In this document: piece after piece, positions 24,110 through 48,003 of the stretch
Numbering within the stretch: position 1 is the first letter of the stretch
Layout of the letters: every line of letters starts with the position of its first letter
Assembly (NCBI RefSeq): GCF_045679555.1
Contig: NC_092120.1
Span: 3,969,079 to 4,033,078 of the forward strand
Direction: 5' to 3'
Length of the DNA: 64,000 nt
Source: Salvelinus alpinus
Taxonomy: Eukaryota; Chordata; Actinopteri; Salmoniformes; Salmonidae
Translations under genes and position numbers: made by a program
Notes under the pieces: generated by a model
The model's database searches: none
Seen by the model: the letters and a program-made list of their open reading frames with translations, nothing else
What the model was told of the DNA's origin: nothing

Positions 24110-25560
24110 TTGAATAACTAGGCAGCAGGCGGCCGTCTATGGCGGCAGATTGACGAAGACTGCATTTTCTGAACTAACTGACCAAGACGTACCTCCAACA
24201 ACAGATAAAAGCTCACATAATTCTGCCGAAAATCAATGACAGTTTATCTCAACCAGTGGTATATGGGCTTTTTAGGTGAGCGCTGATGCCGCCCTGTGAT
24301 AAGCAGTGCCCACTTTGTCAAAAGGTAGGGACGCAAAAATATGTATCATGTCCATTCCCAGCCGCCTCTCCAGGGTGCTGTTGGAGAAACGTATCGCTGC
24401 AGCGCTCCACCAACATTCCGTCAAAACATGAATCTAACAAATAATGTAGCAGATATAGCATATGGTAGAAAGAGTATGTGGCAGTTTCTGTATTTTTCAG
24501 GCCGGAGATAAAATGTATGACAATGTAATTAGAAGGAAACTTTTTACATTAGGTTACTCCGATCAAATAGCCTAACCTAAATAGCGCCCAATCACTAGTC
24601 CTACCCGCTTGCCTGTCCACAGTTTTGACCTAGCTATTAGAAACATGTTGTATAACAAACACATATTACATGTATACGTTATTACTCCATAAGAAATACA
24701 ACTCCCTTCACATAAAAAAATCAACTTTATTTTGTAGAATTATCAGCCTGATATCTATGACCGCACCTCTCTGATTCAGAGGGATTGGGTTAAATGCGCA
24801 AACACATTTCAGTTGAATGCATTCAGTTGTAAAACTGACTAGATATCCCCTTTTCCCTATGTATTTACATCCACACACTTCATACACACCTTTTCAACAC
24901 TGTTTGTGTCTTTGGCACCATCTAAACTGGCAGACACACTCCCCTACAGTTAACAAAGGTAAGCAGATCAGAACCTACAAACATAATAGTATCCTTATGG
25001 ATAACAAGGTGCTTGTTACATACTGCAGTTTTAAATAAACCACAGACAATATGCATAGTTTTATCTCATAACCCAGAAACAAATCCCCCATGCACAGGAT
25101 GTCACAAGAGACTGGATGGATGTGCCTAATGAATAATCAACTATCTTGTCAGTTGCATTTGGATTTAGTGTTCTGTGCTATTGCCTTCTTAAAGATCTGA
25201 CCCTTTTTTCCCAATTTTCTCCTAAAATGACTTACCCAAATCTAACTGCCTGTAGCTCAGGACCTGAAGCAAGGATATGCATATTCTTCATACCATTTGA
25301 AAGGAAACAATTTGAAGTTTGTGGAAATGTTCAATTAATGTAGGAGAATATAACACATTAGATCTGGTAAAAGATAATACAAAGAAAAAAACATGCATTT
25401 TTGTTTTGTACCATCATCTTTGAAATGTAAGAGAAAGGCCATAATGTATTATTCCAGCCCAGGCGCAATTTTGATTTTGGCCACCAAATGGCAGCAGTGT
25501 ACGTGCAAAGTTTTAGACTGATCCAATGATCCATTGCATATCTGTTCAAAATGTTGTTTC
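24110..25560. other. Intergenic stretch between emg1 promoter and kel 3' end
   Basis: No coding exon recognised. Contains the short dispersed repeat at about 24745-24860 and otherwise AT-rich unique-looking sequence. Confidence 0.5.
24745..24860. repeat. Short dispersed repeat, copy 1
   Basis: Shares CACATTTCAGTTGAAT.CATTCAGTTG and flanking sequence (through CTGACTAG.TATCCCC) with about 29205-29305. A common salmonid repeat by memory; class unknown. Confidence 0.5.
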
Positions 25561-25586
25561 AAGACTGTCCAAATGTGCCTAATTGG

Positions 25587-25592
25587 TTTATT
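25587..25592 (-). terminator. kel polyadenylation signal
   Basis: AATAAA on the minus strand about 310 bases past the kel stop codon at 25905-25907; first canonical hexamer downstream. Confidence 0.5.
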
Positions 25593-25904
25593 AATACATT
25601 TTCAAGTTCATAATTGTGCGCTCTTCTCAAACAATAGTATGGTATTCTTTCACTGTAATAGCTACTGTAAATTGGACAGGACAGTTAGATTAACAAGAAT
25701 TTAAGCTTTCTGCCCATATCAGATATGTTTATGTCCTGGGATTCCTTTGTTGTTGTTACTTAAAACCTCATGCTAATCACATTAGCTTACTTTAGCTCAA
25801 CCGTCCCGCGTGGGGACACCGATCTGTTAAAATCACAGTCTTGTGTGTTCATCAATGGCTCTGCATTTTTTGTTCAGTAGGAGATGTTACTGTAGATCTG
25901 TAGG

Positions 25905-28900
25905 TCAGCATGTCCCTAAGAGGTGCTGCTGGGGTTTGTTGGGGCAGGAGAGGGTCTTAGGGCAGAGGTCAGAGTACCCACAGATGACAGTAACCAGAAA
26001 GGAAGGTTCAAAGGGCATGAACTCATGGTACGGGTCAGAGTCGCAGTTGATCTGAAAGAAGATAATATCAATACAATTATAGGAAGGAAAACATCCATTA
26101 GTAGGACCTTCATATCCATGGTAAAGTGAACCTTTTAGACATCTGCAATTATTGTTCTGCTACTGTTGTGTTATCCTTACCTGAGTGAATGAAGTAAGGA
26201 ACAGATGAGTGTGAGAGAGGCCTGAGAGAGAGGAGTCACCAGGATACTTCTTCAAACTCTGATTGTAAGCCTGAGACACAGAGAGTAAAGGATAAAGAGG
26301 GAGAAATAAGTAGATAAAGCTTTGACAAACATAGTATGCCTCTGATACCAACCAAAACATAGTATGCCTCTGATACCAACCAAAACATAGTATGCCTCTG
26401 ATACCAACCAAAACATAGTATGCCTCTGATACCAACCAAAACATAGTATGCCTCTGATACCAATCAAAACATAGTATGCCTCTGATACCAACCAAAAACA
26501 TAGTATGCCTCTGATACCAACCAAAACATAGTATGCCTCTGATACCAACCAAAACATAGTATGCCTCTGATACCAACCAAAACATAGTATGCCTCTGATA
26601 CCAATCAAAACATAGTATGCCTCTGATACCAACCAAAAACATAGTATGCCTCTGATACCAACCAAAACATAGTATGACTCTGATACCAACCAAAACATAG
26701 TATGCCTCTGATACCAACCAAAACATAGTATGCCTCTGATACCAACCAAAACAACTAAGGTGCTGAAATTGAAATAGCCTAGATACCCTAGAATAGATTT
26801 GGAATCCCAAAAACTGATGTAACGGTTGTCGACTGGAGGAGAAGAAGAGGACCAAGGTGCAGCGTGGTAATATTTCATCTTGATTAATGAAGGTGAACAC
26901 TCAAAATACAAAAAACAACAAATGTGAAAAAACCGAAACAGAACTGTCTGGTGCAGACACACAAAGACAGAAAACAACCACCCACAAAACCCAACACAAA
27001 ACAGGCTACCTAAATATGGTTCCCAATCAGAGACAATGACACCTGCCTCTGATTGAGAACCATATCAGGCCAAACACAGAAATAGAAAACATAGATTACC
27101 CACCCAACTCACGCCCTGACCACACATAAAACAAAGAAAATACAAAAGAACTATGGTCAGAACGTGACAACTGACCTGTAGTGCAATCTGCAGAGCAGAG
27201 TACTGCACCCACATCTCCTGCTGCTGTGCCGGTGACAGCGAGAACGCCCCCTCTCTCCCTGGTCCCTCTGTCATACTCAGGTACTGGTACCGCACACACT
27301 CTGCTATGGACCTGGGAGACACACTCTGAGAATGGACTAAAGCACAGGGTGAACAGTCAGGGCACACACATGCATCATGTATAAACCTACACACACCTAC
27401 ACACACACCTGCATACACACATAAATAAACTTGTGCAAAATGCAAACTCTGCACATAATTTCATTAACTGCATTACAATCATAGAGTAATTAATTGTTAA
27501 TTGAGACTATTTGCCTTACTGTTGGGTAGAAGGAGATGGAGAATATCTTTGGCCATCAAAGACCCCAAAACCCCAAAGTTGATGGCCCTGACACAAAAAC
27601 ATGCAAATACTCAACAAAACATGTCTTTGAGGAATTAGATTCTTTATCTCAATAAGACTACTTGGTTATTCATTGTTTATTATGTGATAGTAAAAATATG
27701 AGTTTGGGTTACCTGGGATATGTAGGATGGAAGAGAGGCTGGACAAACATCCCCATGGGAAAGACTAGCTCATTGCCGGAGAGAAATGGAGTGATTGACC
27801 AACTGGAGGAGAAGATGGAGAGATAGAGAGAATCCTCAATTCTCATATTCACATATTAATAACACATACTGTATCTACCCAAATCAAATAGACTTTTCAT
27901 GACAACTAGGCTCTCACATATCATCTCCTTCAATCTGGGAAAAGAGTTTGTTTGATCCCTGGCGCTGGAGGGAGAGAGACTGGATGTAGTTGGAGAAATA
28001 CTTGTGTTTGTCAATTGTCACCTATTAATTAAAGAAATGGGGGAAAATTAACTACCAGTACGTATATAGTACAATGTATTATCATCACTGGTAATATGAT
28101 TCATTAGTGATATTGATTAAGAAATCCTATATCTTATTGGCAATGTAGACTAGTTCCACTACAATAAAATACTCTTCCTTTGAATACAGTTGGTTGAGTT
28201 CAGCTTCACTGAAAATGTTGTTTTTAGTTGAAAGTCTTGGAGTTAGAGACTGAATCTGGGAAAACACAGATTGTACATTTCAAGTGGACAATGAATACAC
28301 AGTTGTTTTTAAATAAGGGTTCCAGTAAATTACATCCACTGTTGACCTTTTACCTTATTCAAAACAGACATGCGAGACTCCTCATCTCTCCACCTGAGAT
28401 CAGGTAGTTTGGACTTGATGGAGGAATAGACATTCTGAATCAGCTCCTCTGCCTAGAGGAAACAGATAATACAATTTCAACACACTTATAATGTAATATC
28501 ACATTTATGAAGTAGTTATCTTGTATTTTGTTGCTAAAAATAATATTTCTTGAAGTTTTTCACGTTTGAAAATCATAAATACTGTAGTTCACATAAATAC
28601 AATTCATCAATACATTTGAGTTCATAATTACATAACATGATTTACAGATGTAATAGTCTATGGGAGTTTTTGGAGTACATCTTATTTATTTTAGTTCCGT
28701 TTAGATTTTTTTTAAATATAAATTGTGTTCGATCAAAAAAATTGTTTATAGTTATAATGCATCTTGTCTTCCAAATTTTACCGTTCACCTTAATTCTTTA
28801 GTAATGTCAATGCATATTATTGTTCACCTTAATTCTTTAGTAATGTCAATGCATATTATTGTGCACCTTAAGTCTTTAGTAATGTCAATGCATATTATTG

Positions 28901-31900
28901 TTCACCTTAATTCTTTAGTAATGTCAATGCATATTATTGTGCACAATAATTCTTTAGTATTGTCAATGCATATTATTGTGCACAATAATTCTTTAGTAAT
29001 GTCAATGCATATTATTGTGCACAATAATTCTTTAGTATTGTCAATGCATATTATTGTGCACAATAATTCTTTAGTAATGTCAATGCATATTATTGTGCAC
29101 CTTAAGTCTTTAGTAATGTCATCAATGTGAGTATCAAAGACACCCTGAAAGATTTATACATACATCAAAAAATATACTTCTCATCAGAACCCATATTTCG
29201 TTAGTTCTGTAGCAGTTCAGAGGGGTTGGATTAAATGCAGAAGACACATTTCAGTTGAATACATTCAGTTGGACAACTGACTAGGTATCCCCCTTTCCCT
29301 TTCACTAAAAGGTGTTCTAAACTCTCTTCCTCATGACAATTAGGCCTAGGACACAATTCACTTTTTCTATTTATATTTTGTTGCTGCTATTCTTCATCAC
29401 ACATTTCACACACTACATCCTCTTCTGTCTTTGCTTTCTCTATGCACACACACACACAGTGCCTCTCACCTCTGTGTATGCGGTAGTCTCTCTCAGTAGG
29501 TGTGTTAGTACCGTGTCAAACCCTTTCTCAGTCTGCAGAACACACTGCCTCCAGCGAGGGACATCCTGAGAGAGGCAAGTAGCATTGAACTACAAGTCCC
29601 AGGCAATATAATCACTCCAAGCCAGTGTTATTCAACTACGAGCAAGCTGGGAAATGTAGTCCATATTCAGTTACCTCCTCTGTAGTCCCCAGAGCTAAGG
29701 AGAAATTCCTCTCTGTCTGAGTGAACCTGGAGTCCAGCGCGGGTATGACAGTGTGGAGGAGACTGAGGATCATGAAGGTGTGAAGAGGGCCACTAAACAG
29801 AGAGATGGACAGGCACCAGACAAACGTGTACTGAATACTATACACCATGCTGTAAGTAACAGAGGTAGCTTGTGTGATGAGAAACCTTGTTATATTGGTT
29901 ACTGTCTTTTGCATGACATTTTTGATTGATATAAAGTACCTGCCACTCAATTCATGCTTGTTCAGCCATTTGCCGATGATGCGGGACATGTGGACTATGT
30001 AAGGGAGGTTGTGCAGGAGGACGTGATCCGATTGGCTAACAGGGTGGGGATGGAAGGTGGTCTGTAGACAGCCCAGCCAATCAATGGCAGGGGCCAGGGT
30101 CTGTTCACAAAATAAGAAATATGCATTCTGTATAGGGAAATACAGGTACACATATACAATAGCTCTATGAGTTAGTGAAGGTTAGGGTAAAGGGAGAGAG
30201 AACGAGAGACACTCACACACTCACACATAAGTACATACACACACACCCGCACCTGTAGCTCTTTGATGGTGATGCGCTGGTACAGTAGCCCCTGCTGCAG
30301 GCGATGCGGCAGAGGAGAGGCAGCTACAGCCAGTTCAGAGGACAGAGAGATGAACAGGCCTATATGGAGACTGGTGCTGCTGGAGGGAGAGCCCAACAGG
30401 CCCAGCAACCTCTGATACGAGGCCAGGAACAGACGCAGGATCTGGGGGGAAAAGAGAGAAATAAAGAGCTGGAGCAGAGGGGATGAAAGACATAATGCCA
30501 AATGTTGACATCAACAGATAGATGATATACTGTAGAACAGATATAGACTTAGTGTACCTGCGTGTTAGCTTTGGACTTCTGAGTCTTGCTGCTCCATTCA
30601 GTAGGTATCTGAAAATCCGGCTGATCAATCTATAGAAAAAGAGTGTATGCTATAAATGTATAGTATATGGGGAAGTTACCCTTTATGTAAAGCTCCAGTG
30701 AAAAGTGCTGTATGAATATAATCCATTACTGTATATACTGTAGAACACCCATTAGGTATTTCACTGCCCCAGAACCCCAGTCTAACTGACCTGAATGTAT
30801 CGCTTGTCTCCTTGAGTGTCGTTAGGATCCTTGCCCACATAAACACTAAAGAATGGGAAGGTGCCATAGTCTCTCATCAGTAGAGACAGAGTGGAGTTGA
30901 AATCTGTCTGGTTCCACCGGCCTGATACAGCCCAGCCACCCAGCTAGAGGGGGGGGGGGGGGTGTAGAGAGAGAGAGGGACAGAGTTTTTACCCTAAGAG
31001 TAGAGAAGGTGTAATTAGTCACCATACCCCACCAATCTATTCCAGGGATCTGACCTTGTGGACTAGCCTGAGGAAAGGTTCTGGCCCGGCGGTCTCTGTG
31101 GGGCCAGTGTCCATACAGGAACGGTAGAACATACAGGCCTTCTGCTTCGCTGAGTTACCCGGGCTGGAGCGGTCCTCAGCTTCTGACAGAGGAACATTAT
31201 ATCAAAGTTTCATTGTGAGGATAAAAGGTCCTGTTATGGAAACGGTTTCAGCAGTTCTATTTAAATGGTTGTCCCGAAGAACCGGTACAAAATCTACAGA
31301 GGATCAACAGCAAATTTTTTGATTCTCACCCAAAATCTCCCTCATTGTCAGCAGTAGTGCAGTCTGTCTGTCTGGCATTCTGTCTGCTGGAGCCTTTTCT
31401 ACTATGTCCGTGCCTGTCTCTCTCTCCTTCCTCCCTCTTTCTCTATCTTTCTCTGCCTGTGCTGCCCTGCTCTTGTGGCCCTGTGGGTGTAGGGGGATGC
31501 CCTTGCCCCTCTGTCTCCCCCTGTTGGACAGAGACGCCCCTTCAGACCCACAGGGAAACAGGAAGTAGTCACAGGGCTGAGAGAAGGGGTCGACTGAGAT
31601 GGAAAGACGGGCGGTAGCCCTCTGACAAGCCGGGGAGGTACATGGAGGAGAGGCTGGCGGTGTGCTCTCTGGTGGGAGGTGCTGCTGGGAGTAGTAGGCC
31701 AGGCCCACTATGGAGGCGCAGAAGGAGGATGTCAGGAGGAAGAGAAGGAGTACGCGGTGACGTGTCCACATCCAGGGCTTCACCTCCTCTTCAGACTGGG
31801 GCTGGGGCTCAGGGAGGGTATCAGGCTGGGGCTCATGAAGGCTATCCGGCTGGGGTAGGGGCTGGGGCCAAGGCTGGGGTAGTGGCTGGGGCTCAGAGAG

Positions 31901-32352
31901 AGGATGTAGTTGGGACTGGAGCTGAGGCTCAGAAAGGGTATTAGATGGGGACTGCAGCTCACAGTCAATCTAAACAAAATTGAATGATAGTCAGTTTCAT
32001 ATCATTATCATGATACACATTTCTGCTTCATTTAAGACTAATTTGACACGACAGTCTTATAACCTATCTTGTCCTCTATATACATTTAATACCGCATTAA
32101 AAACAGGAAGAGACTCCTATACAACTTGAAATGTATAGTATGAGGCGCAGGAAAATTGAGAATTGCTCCAACCCCCCCCCCCCCCCCCCCCAAAAAAAAC
32201 TGATGCAATAAGTAGAAAGTGTTGAGCCTGTGGCAGGCCAACATTGATTTGACATCACCTAGGATCAGCATAAACTTCATAATAACATTTCATGAAATAA
32301 TTAAAAGTCCTTCTGCAGGTTTTACCTGAGGCTCTGCTGGGGTTTCTGCCAT
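25905..32352 (-). CDS. kel: Kell blood group-like M13 protein, probably catalytically dead
   Basis: Type II membrane glycoprotein of the neprilysin (M13) family. Exons: 32326-32352, 31330-31969, 31055-31182, 30791-30943, 30558-30629, 30253-30441, 29940-30100, 29675-29792, 29470-29565, 28354-28452, about 28163-28255 (donor uncertain), 27918-28021, 27713-27802, 27520-27587, 27176-27336, 26181-26270 and 25905-26051, roughly 811 aa. A Pro/Gln-rich cytoplasmic tail of about 70 residues precedes one membrane segment (VLLLFLLTSSFCASIVGLAYY). Kell-specific landmarks are MFYRSCMDTG, LGGWAVSGRWNQTDFN, LAPAIDWLGCLQTTF and IPALDSRF. The zinc motif HExxH reads KDILH (27520-27587), the ExxxD motif keeps E but loses D (EMWVQ), and the NAxY motif is gone (WSITP). 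The Kell-XK disulfide cysteine of human seems to have no counterpart. Family identity is firm; loss of peptidase activity is inferred. Confidence 0.92.
26327..26755. repeat. 28-bp minisatellite, about 15 copies, kel intron
   Basis: Unit CATAGTATGCCTCTGATACC followed by AACCAAAA, with a few 29-bp variants. Nearly identical copies indicate recent expansion. Long open frames through it are artefacts of the repeat. Confidence 0.95.
26818..27169 (-). mobile_element. Solo-LTR-like fossil element beside a kel splice donor
   Basis: 352 bases that on the minus strand begin TGTCACGTTCTGACC and end ...CGACAACCGTTACA, flanked by perfect 5-bp duplications ACTGA (26813-26817 and 27170-27174). TG...CA ends with a 5-bp duplication indicate an LTR-type element reduced to a single terminal repeat; no internal coding part is present. 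The perfect duplication suggests a fairly recent insertion. It starts right after position +6 of the donor that ends at exon base 27176. Confidence 0.6.
28775..29125. repeat. 39-bp minisatellite, about 9 copies, kel intron
   Basis: Unit contains TTCTTTAGTAATGTCAATGC then ATATTATTGTGCAC; two variant types (CACCTTAA and CACAATAA) alternate. Confidence 0.95.
29205..29305. repeat. Short dispersed repeat, copy 2
   Basis: Same sequence family and orientation as 24745-24860, about 4.4 kb away; in a kel intron. Confidence 0.5.
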
Positions 32353-32536
32353 ACTCTGTTGTGTCTTGTTCTGTCTGTCTGGGTTTAGCTTGTTGCAGCT
32401 ACTGATGTTTCTAATTTCTCCCTCACACGTAGCCTCCAGACCTCTATCTCTCCCTCCATCAGCCAGCTGTCATCTCAGCTCTCTATCTTCTTTCATCACT
32501 CACTTCTCTCCTCCTCTGACGTTCTGATAAACAGAG

Positions 32537-32601
32537 TTACATTTACATTTACATTTAAGTCATTTAGCAGACGCTCTTATCCAGAGCGACTTACAAATTG
32601 G
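32537..32601 (-). mobile_element. L2/SINE 3' tail fragment upstream of kel
   Basis: On the minus strand this reads TTGTAAGTCGCTCTGGATAA and on to the (TGTAAA)n-type end, the same tail as the L2 element at 54350-54400. Only the last 65 bases are present: a severely 5'-truncated LINE or a SINE sharing that tail. Confidence 0.8.
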
Positions 32602-32959
32602 AGTTGACCTGGCAGCCTACCTCTCTCTCTGCTACATTATCAGGTGACACTGTGGATCTATTTAGACTGTGACATGCACGTGGGTGTGTTTGATGTATAG
32701 GAGGAATCCTCTTCAAACCACAACCCTAAAATGACTGAGTTTTAATTCAAATGTCATTCAAATGTAATGAGAACATAATGTCCCTAAGCAACAGGTCGGT
32801 ACAGAGCCAATAAAATCAGCCCAACTCTGAAGCACAGAAAAAGTCAAAACATTAAGAGTTTGTTACCCTGCATCGAGAGGACCAACATTTTCTCAAATGC
32901 AAAAACAGTGCACACACAGCCGTCTACCCACGTCACTATCAGTGCAGCAGAGGGTCTGG

Positions 32960-34549
32960 TATGAATGGATAGAGAGAGAGGGTGTTCTAGAGGTCATCTG
33001 GCAATGGAACACGTCACTGATAGCATAGTGGAGGACACGTCACAAGGCCGCTGGGCCAGACGGATTACCAGGACGTGTACTCCGAGCATGCGCTGACCAA
33101 CTGGCAAGTGTCTTCACTGACATTTTCAACCTCTCCCTGTCAGAGTCTGTAATACCAACATGTTTCAAGCAGACCACCCTAGTCCCTGTGCCCAAGAACA
33201 CTAAGGTAACCTGCCTAAATGACTACCAACCGTGAGCACTCACGTCTGTAGCATTGAAATGCTTTGAAAGGCTGGTCATGGCTCACATCAACACCGCTAT
33301 CCCAGAAACCCTAGACCCACTCCAATTTGCATACCGCACCAACAGATCCACAGATGATGCAATCTCTATTGCACTCCACACTGCCCTTTCACACCTGGAC
33401 AAAAGGAACACCTACATGAGAATGCTATTCATTGACTACAGCTCAGCGTTCAACACCATAGTGCCCTCAAAACTCATCAATAAGCTAAGGACCCTGGGAC
33501 TTAACAGCTCCCTCTGCAACTGGATCATAGAATTCCTGACGGGCCGCCCCCAGGTGGTAAGGGTAGGTAACACCACATCCGCCACGCTGATCCACAACAT
33601 GGGGGCCCCTCAGGGGTGCCTGCTCAGTCCCCTCCTGTACTCCCTGTTCACTCATGACTGCACGGTCAGGCACAACTCCAACACCATCATTAAGTTTGCT
33701 GATGACACAACAGTGGCAGGCCTGATCACTGACAACAATGAGACAGCCTATAGGGAGGAGGTCAGAGACCTGGCCGTGTGGTGCAAGGAGATGATTGTGG
33801 ACTACAGGAAATAGGACCGAGCACGCCCCCATTCTCATCAACAGGGCTGTAGTGGAGCAGGTTTAGAGCTTCAAGTTCCTTGGCGTCCACATCAACAACA
33901 AACTAACATGGTCCAAGCACACCAAGACAGTCGTAGAGAGGGCACGACATAACCTATTCCCCCTCAGGAGACTGACATTTTTTACAGCTGCACCATCGAG
34001 AGCGTAACTGCCTGGTATGGCAACTGCTCGGCCTCCAACCGCAAGGCACTACAGAGGGTAGTGCATACAGCCCAGTACATCACCGGGGCCAAGCTTCCTG
34101 CCATCCAGGACCTCTATACCAGGCGATGTCAGATGATGGTCCTAAAAATCATCAAAGACTCCAGACACCCCAAAGTCATACTGTTCTCTCTGCTACCACA
34201 CAGCAAGTGGTACCGGAGCGCCAAGTCTAGGTCCAAGAAGCTTCTAAACAGCTTCTACTTTGCACCCCCCACACTGCTACTACTGTTATCTATGCATAGC
34301 CACTTTAACAACCCTACCTGCATGTACATAATTATCTCAATTATCCCGACACCGGTACCCCCTGTATATAGACCAGCTATTGTTATTCACTGTTGCTCTT
34401 AATTGTTTTTCTTATCTTACTTTTTTATTTTTTTAAAAGTTATTGTCTTAAAACTGCATCGTTGGTTAAGGGCTTCTAAGTAAGCATTTCAATGTAAGGT
34501 CTACTACACCTGTTGTATTCGGCGCATGTGACAAATAACATTTGATTTG
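32960..34549 (+). mobile_element. 5'-truncated non-LTR retrotransposon (CR1/L2 superfamily) with reverse transcriptase remnant
   Basis: Between kel and zyx. From 33254 a 186-codon frame encodes RT motifs: [42 protein letters not shown] and FADDTTVAG. Endonuclease and upstream parts are missing, and frames break after about 33780 where a short segment is deleted. The 3' end near 34549 is AAATAACATTTGATTTGA. Dead copy; a related 3' fragment lies at 58364-59169. Confidence 0.85.
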
Positions 34550-34802
34550 AGAGAGAAATACTGTATTTGATGTGAGAGAATGAGGACAATACTGAACAAT
34601 AACTTCCAAGGATAAAAGACCTTTAATTATTGCAAATGCCAAACAGGCACAATAAAACCACACAGGATTTAGACAATTAGCAGTTTTATTTTGAGTACAG
34701 TAAAATTAAAGAAGAAAAAGAATGACATGTACTGGTAATTAACGTTGGCATGTTTGGAACCGTAAACATACACACACATATAAGAGAAATTTATAAGAAC
34801 TA

Positions 34803-36394
<1,592 letters not shown>

Positions 36395-38548
36395 TATATG
36401 AAAAGAACAAGGCAATCATTATTAAATAAATGAGCAAAGTGGTGTTTTTGAAGGCATCATCACACACCAATGGTCTGACAGTGAAGACAAAGGCATGGTC
36501 ACAAAGGTGGAATCATTTGTGCAAATAAAAAAAGAAAAACAACTGAGAATACTAAAGATGATACCGACGACCCAGATAACATGCATATTGAGTCGTATTT
36601 GGCCATATGGTTTAGGATGTTAGTTTGGTCATTAGGGTTGTGTTGCTATGCCAGACTGAGGAATGTATAAGGATGGGTGTTTGATGTCAAACCAGTCTGA
36701 ACAGGAGAGAGGAATACTAGGGTGGACATGGCAACTCACCAAGTTTCACAGAAAAATCACAGAAAATAAAAGTACTTATCAATGAAATACAGTATGGTAA
36801 GATTACAAGCAGAGTAAATATAACTGATATCGAGACATAACAGAACACTAAGCTGAATAATGGAAACAGTGGTATTCATTGGAGTATTATGAGAAAGGAA
36901 GAGGAACAATATACTGTGTAAAGCACACAAAAAACATGATTAAAATTGAAGTGAATTCCACAAAAACAAAGGCAGTGAATTTAAAAAGTGTGATGCATTT
37001 GAGTGACCGCTGCCTGGATTTGAAACGTGTTACCAACACCTTGAACTGTATTGGTTTGATCTACATGCTGCTGCTACGGTCAATGACCTACTATACTCTA
37101 CTGGAAAACAGACTGGCCATTTGATCTGCTGCATGTTTCTAATACTTAAAACCCTGATTCAGAGTCAGTTCTATTATGTTATTCAGAGAGCTGCAAATGC
37201 CCAAAATACTAAGCATTTGTAAATGCAGGTGTATAGTGCAAAAATCCATGAGTTTACCTTTAGGTGAATTGAATTAATGAGAGGTAATATCTCTATACCT
37301 ATGTTACTCATTAGATATCTTAACTCGCCTGCACACTAGATAAGTATGCGTTCAAGAGCGCTTCATTGAGGATGATAGGATTATACTATAGGTCCTGGAA
37401 GTTGCCCCTACCTACTGATCCAGGATCTGATGTTTTCCCTCCATCCCCTTAAGATTAGGGATAGGGTAATCTGATCCTAGCGGTTAAGAGCAACTTCTGC
37501 CTGGAGCGTAGTTTCTGTTCTAAGCCATGCGGTCCTCTTTAAACTACAGCACTCTATTTAACATGAGATCATAGGAATGGAATCTGTGCTTGGCAAACTT
37601 TTGACCTTTGTTCTTGGTAGTGTCTCTAATCATGATCTTAAATCTTCTATTCTTTTGACAAAGAAATAAATGGTCATTTTGATCGTATTGTACCCTCATT
37701 CTGTGCTTGATAAACTGGTGAGAGTAACCGACAGTGATCTGTAGCTATGCATGCCTATAAAGCAACAAACGCACACAACAAAAACAAACGAGAGCGACAT
37801 TCACATATTTTTGTTTGTTTTTTTGCACTCAGTTTTTGCCCTAGAGGAACTACATTTCCCACAGCACAGTGCTCTGCTACATCATGTCTGATGGAATATG
37901 TAGTTCTCTAGAAAGCACACTCTAAAGGCAGTTAAGCAACTTGTATGTTTGCAGGCACTCCAAAGTGCTTCAGGTGCCACCAGCCCACCAGAGCTCAGCC
38001 CTATGGGAGGTGCAGGGGAACATGAATTAGTCCACCTTCAACTTTAGTTCAACTCCTCGTGCACTGGGGTCAGGGGGTTACACTAAACTCCTGGGAAAAG
38101 TTGCCAGTAGGCACAGATCTAAGATCTAACCATAATCAGTAAGGGGGATTGCAAAACTGACCCAAGATCAGCATTTAGGGGCAACTTCACCTTACTGTTA
38201 CTATGTCTCAAATACTTCCACACCACTAAAAAGTGAAAGACAAATCAAAGTTGTATGGCTGAAACCTTCTCAACATGTTTTCCTATCAGTGGAGAGAGAA
38301 GAGGAGAGGAAACCATCTTTGACTGTTGGGACACAGCCCATGACTAAGCTATACTTGTGCAAGTCATGCTGGGAATTTTAGCGTAAACAAAAAATGGCCT
38401 TGATAACACTGGCATTAACACAAGGGGAGGAGGAATGGAGTCTCTCAGTGCAGTACATTACCTCTGGACTGAGAGGGGGAATAAGCAGAAAGAGGAGAGA
38501 GACATAACGACACATCTGCATGCAAACATACTCGCTTTCACTCATTAA

Positions 38549-38614
<66 letters not shown>

Positions 38615-38705
38615 CTCTGTTGCAAAGACAGAACGGTGGAAGCTGAATGGATCCTGTCTTGGATTTGGTTCAAAGTATGACTTGAATAACAGATGTGTCC
38701 ACCAA
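36395..38705. other. zyx 3'UTR or intergenic stretch
   Basis: No coding exon. Two short inverted-end repeats are suspected at about 37395-37510 and 38090-38200 (AGTTGCC...GGCAACT type). I saw no obvious minus-strand AATAAA here; one occurs near 34684-34689, so the zyx transcript could extend across the Tc1. Confidence 0.4.
38551..38608. repeat. (CA)n microsatellite, about 29 units
   Basis: Uninterrupted CA dinucleotides just downstream of the zyx stop codon, in the presumed 3'UTR. Confidence 0.98.
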
Positions 38706-47987
<9,282 letters not shown>

Positions 47988-48003
47988 GTTGTCTTTTTAC
48001 TGT

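Noticed and set aside
26160-26977. Two 240-codon frames with VGIRGILCFGWYQRHTMF repeats
   Set aside because: 28-bp minisatellite in a kel intron; only AYNQSLKKYPG... (26181-26270) is exon.
28723-29130. 135-codon frame of MSMHIIVHLNSLV repeats
   Set aside because: 39-bp minisatellite (13 codons per unit) in a kel intron, antisense to the gene.
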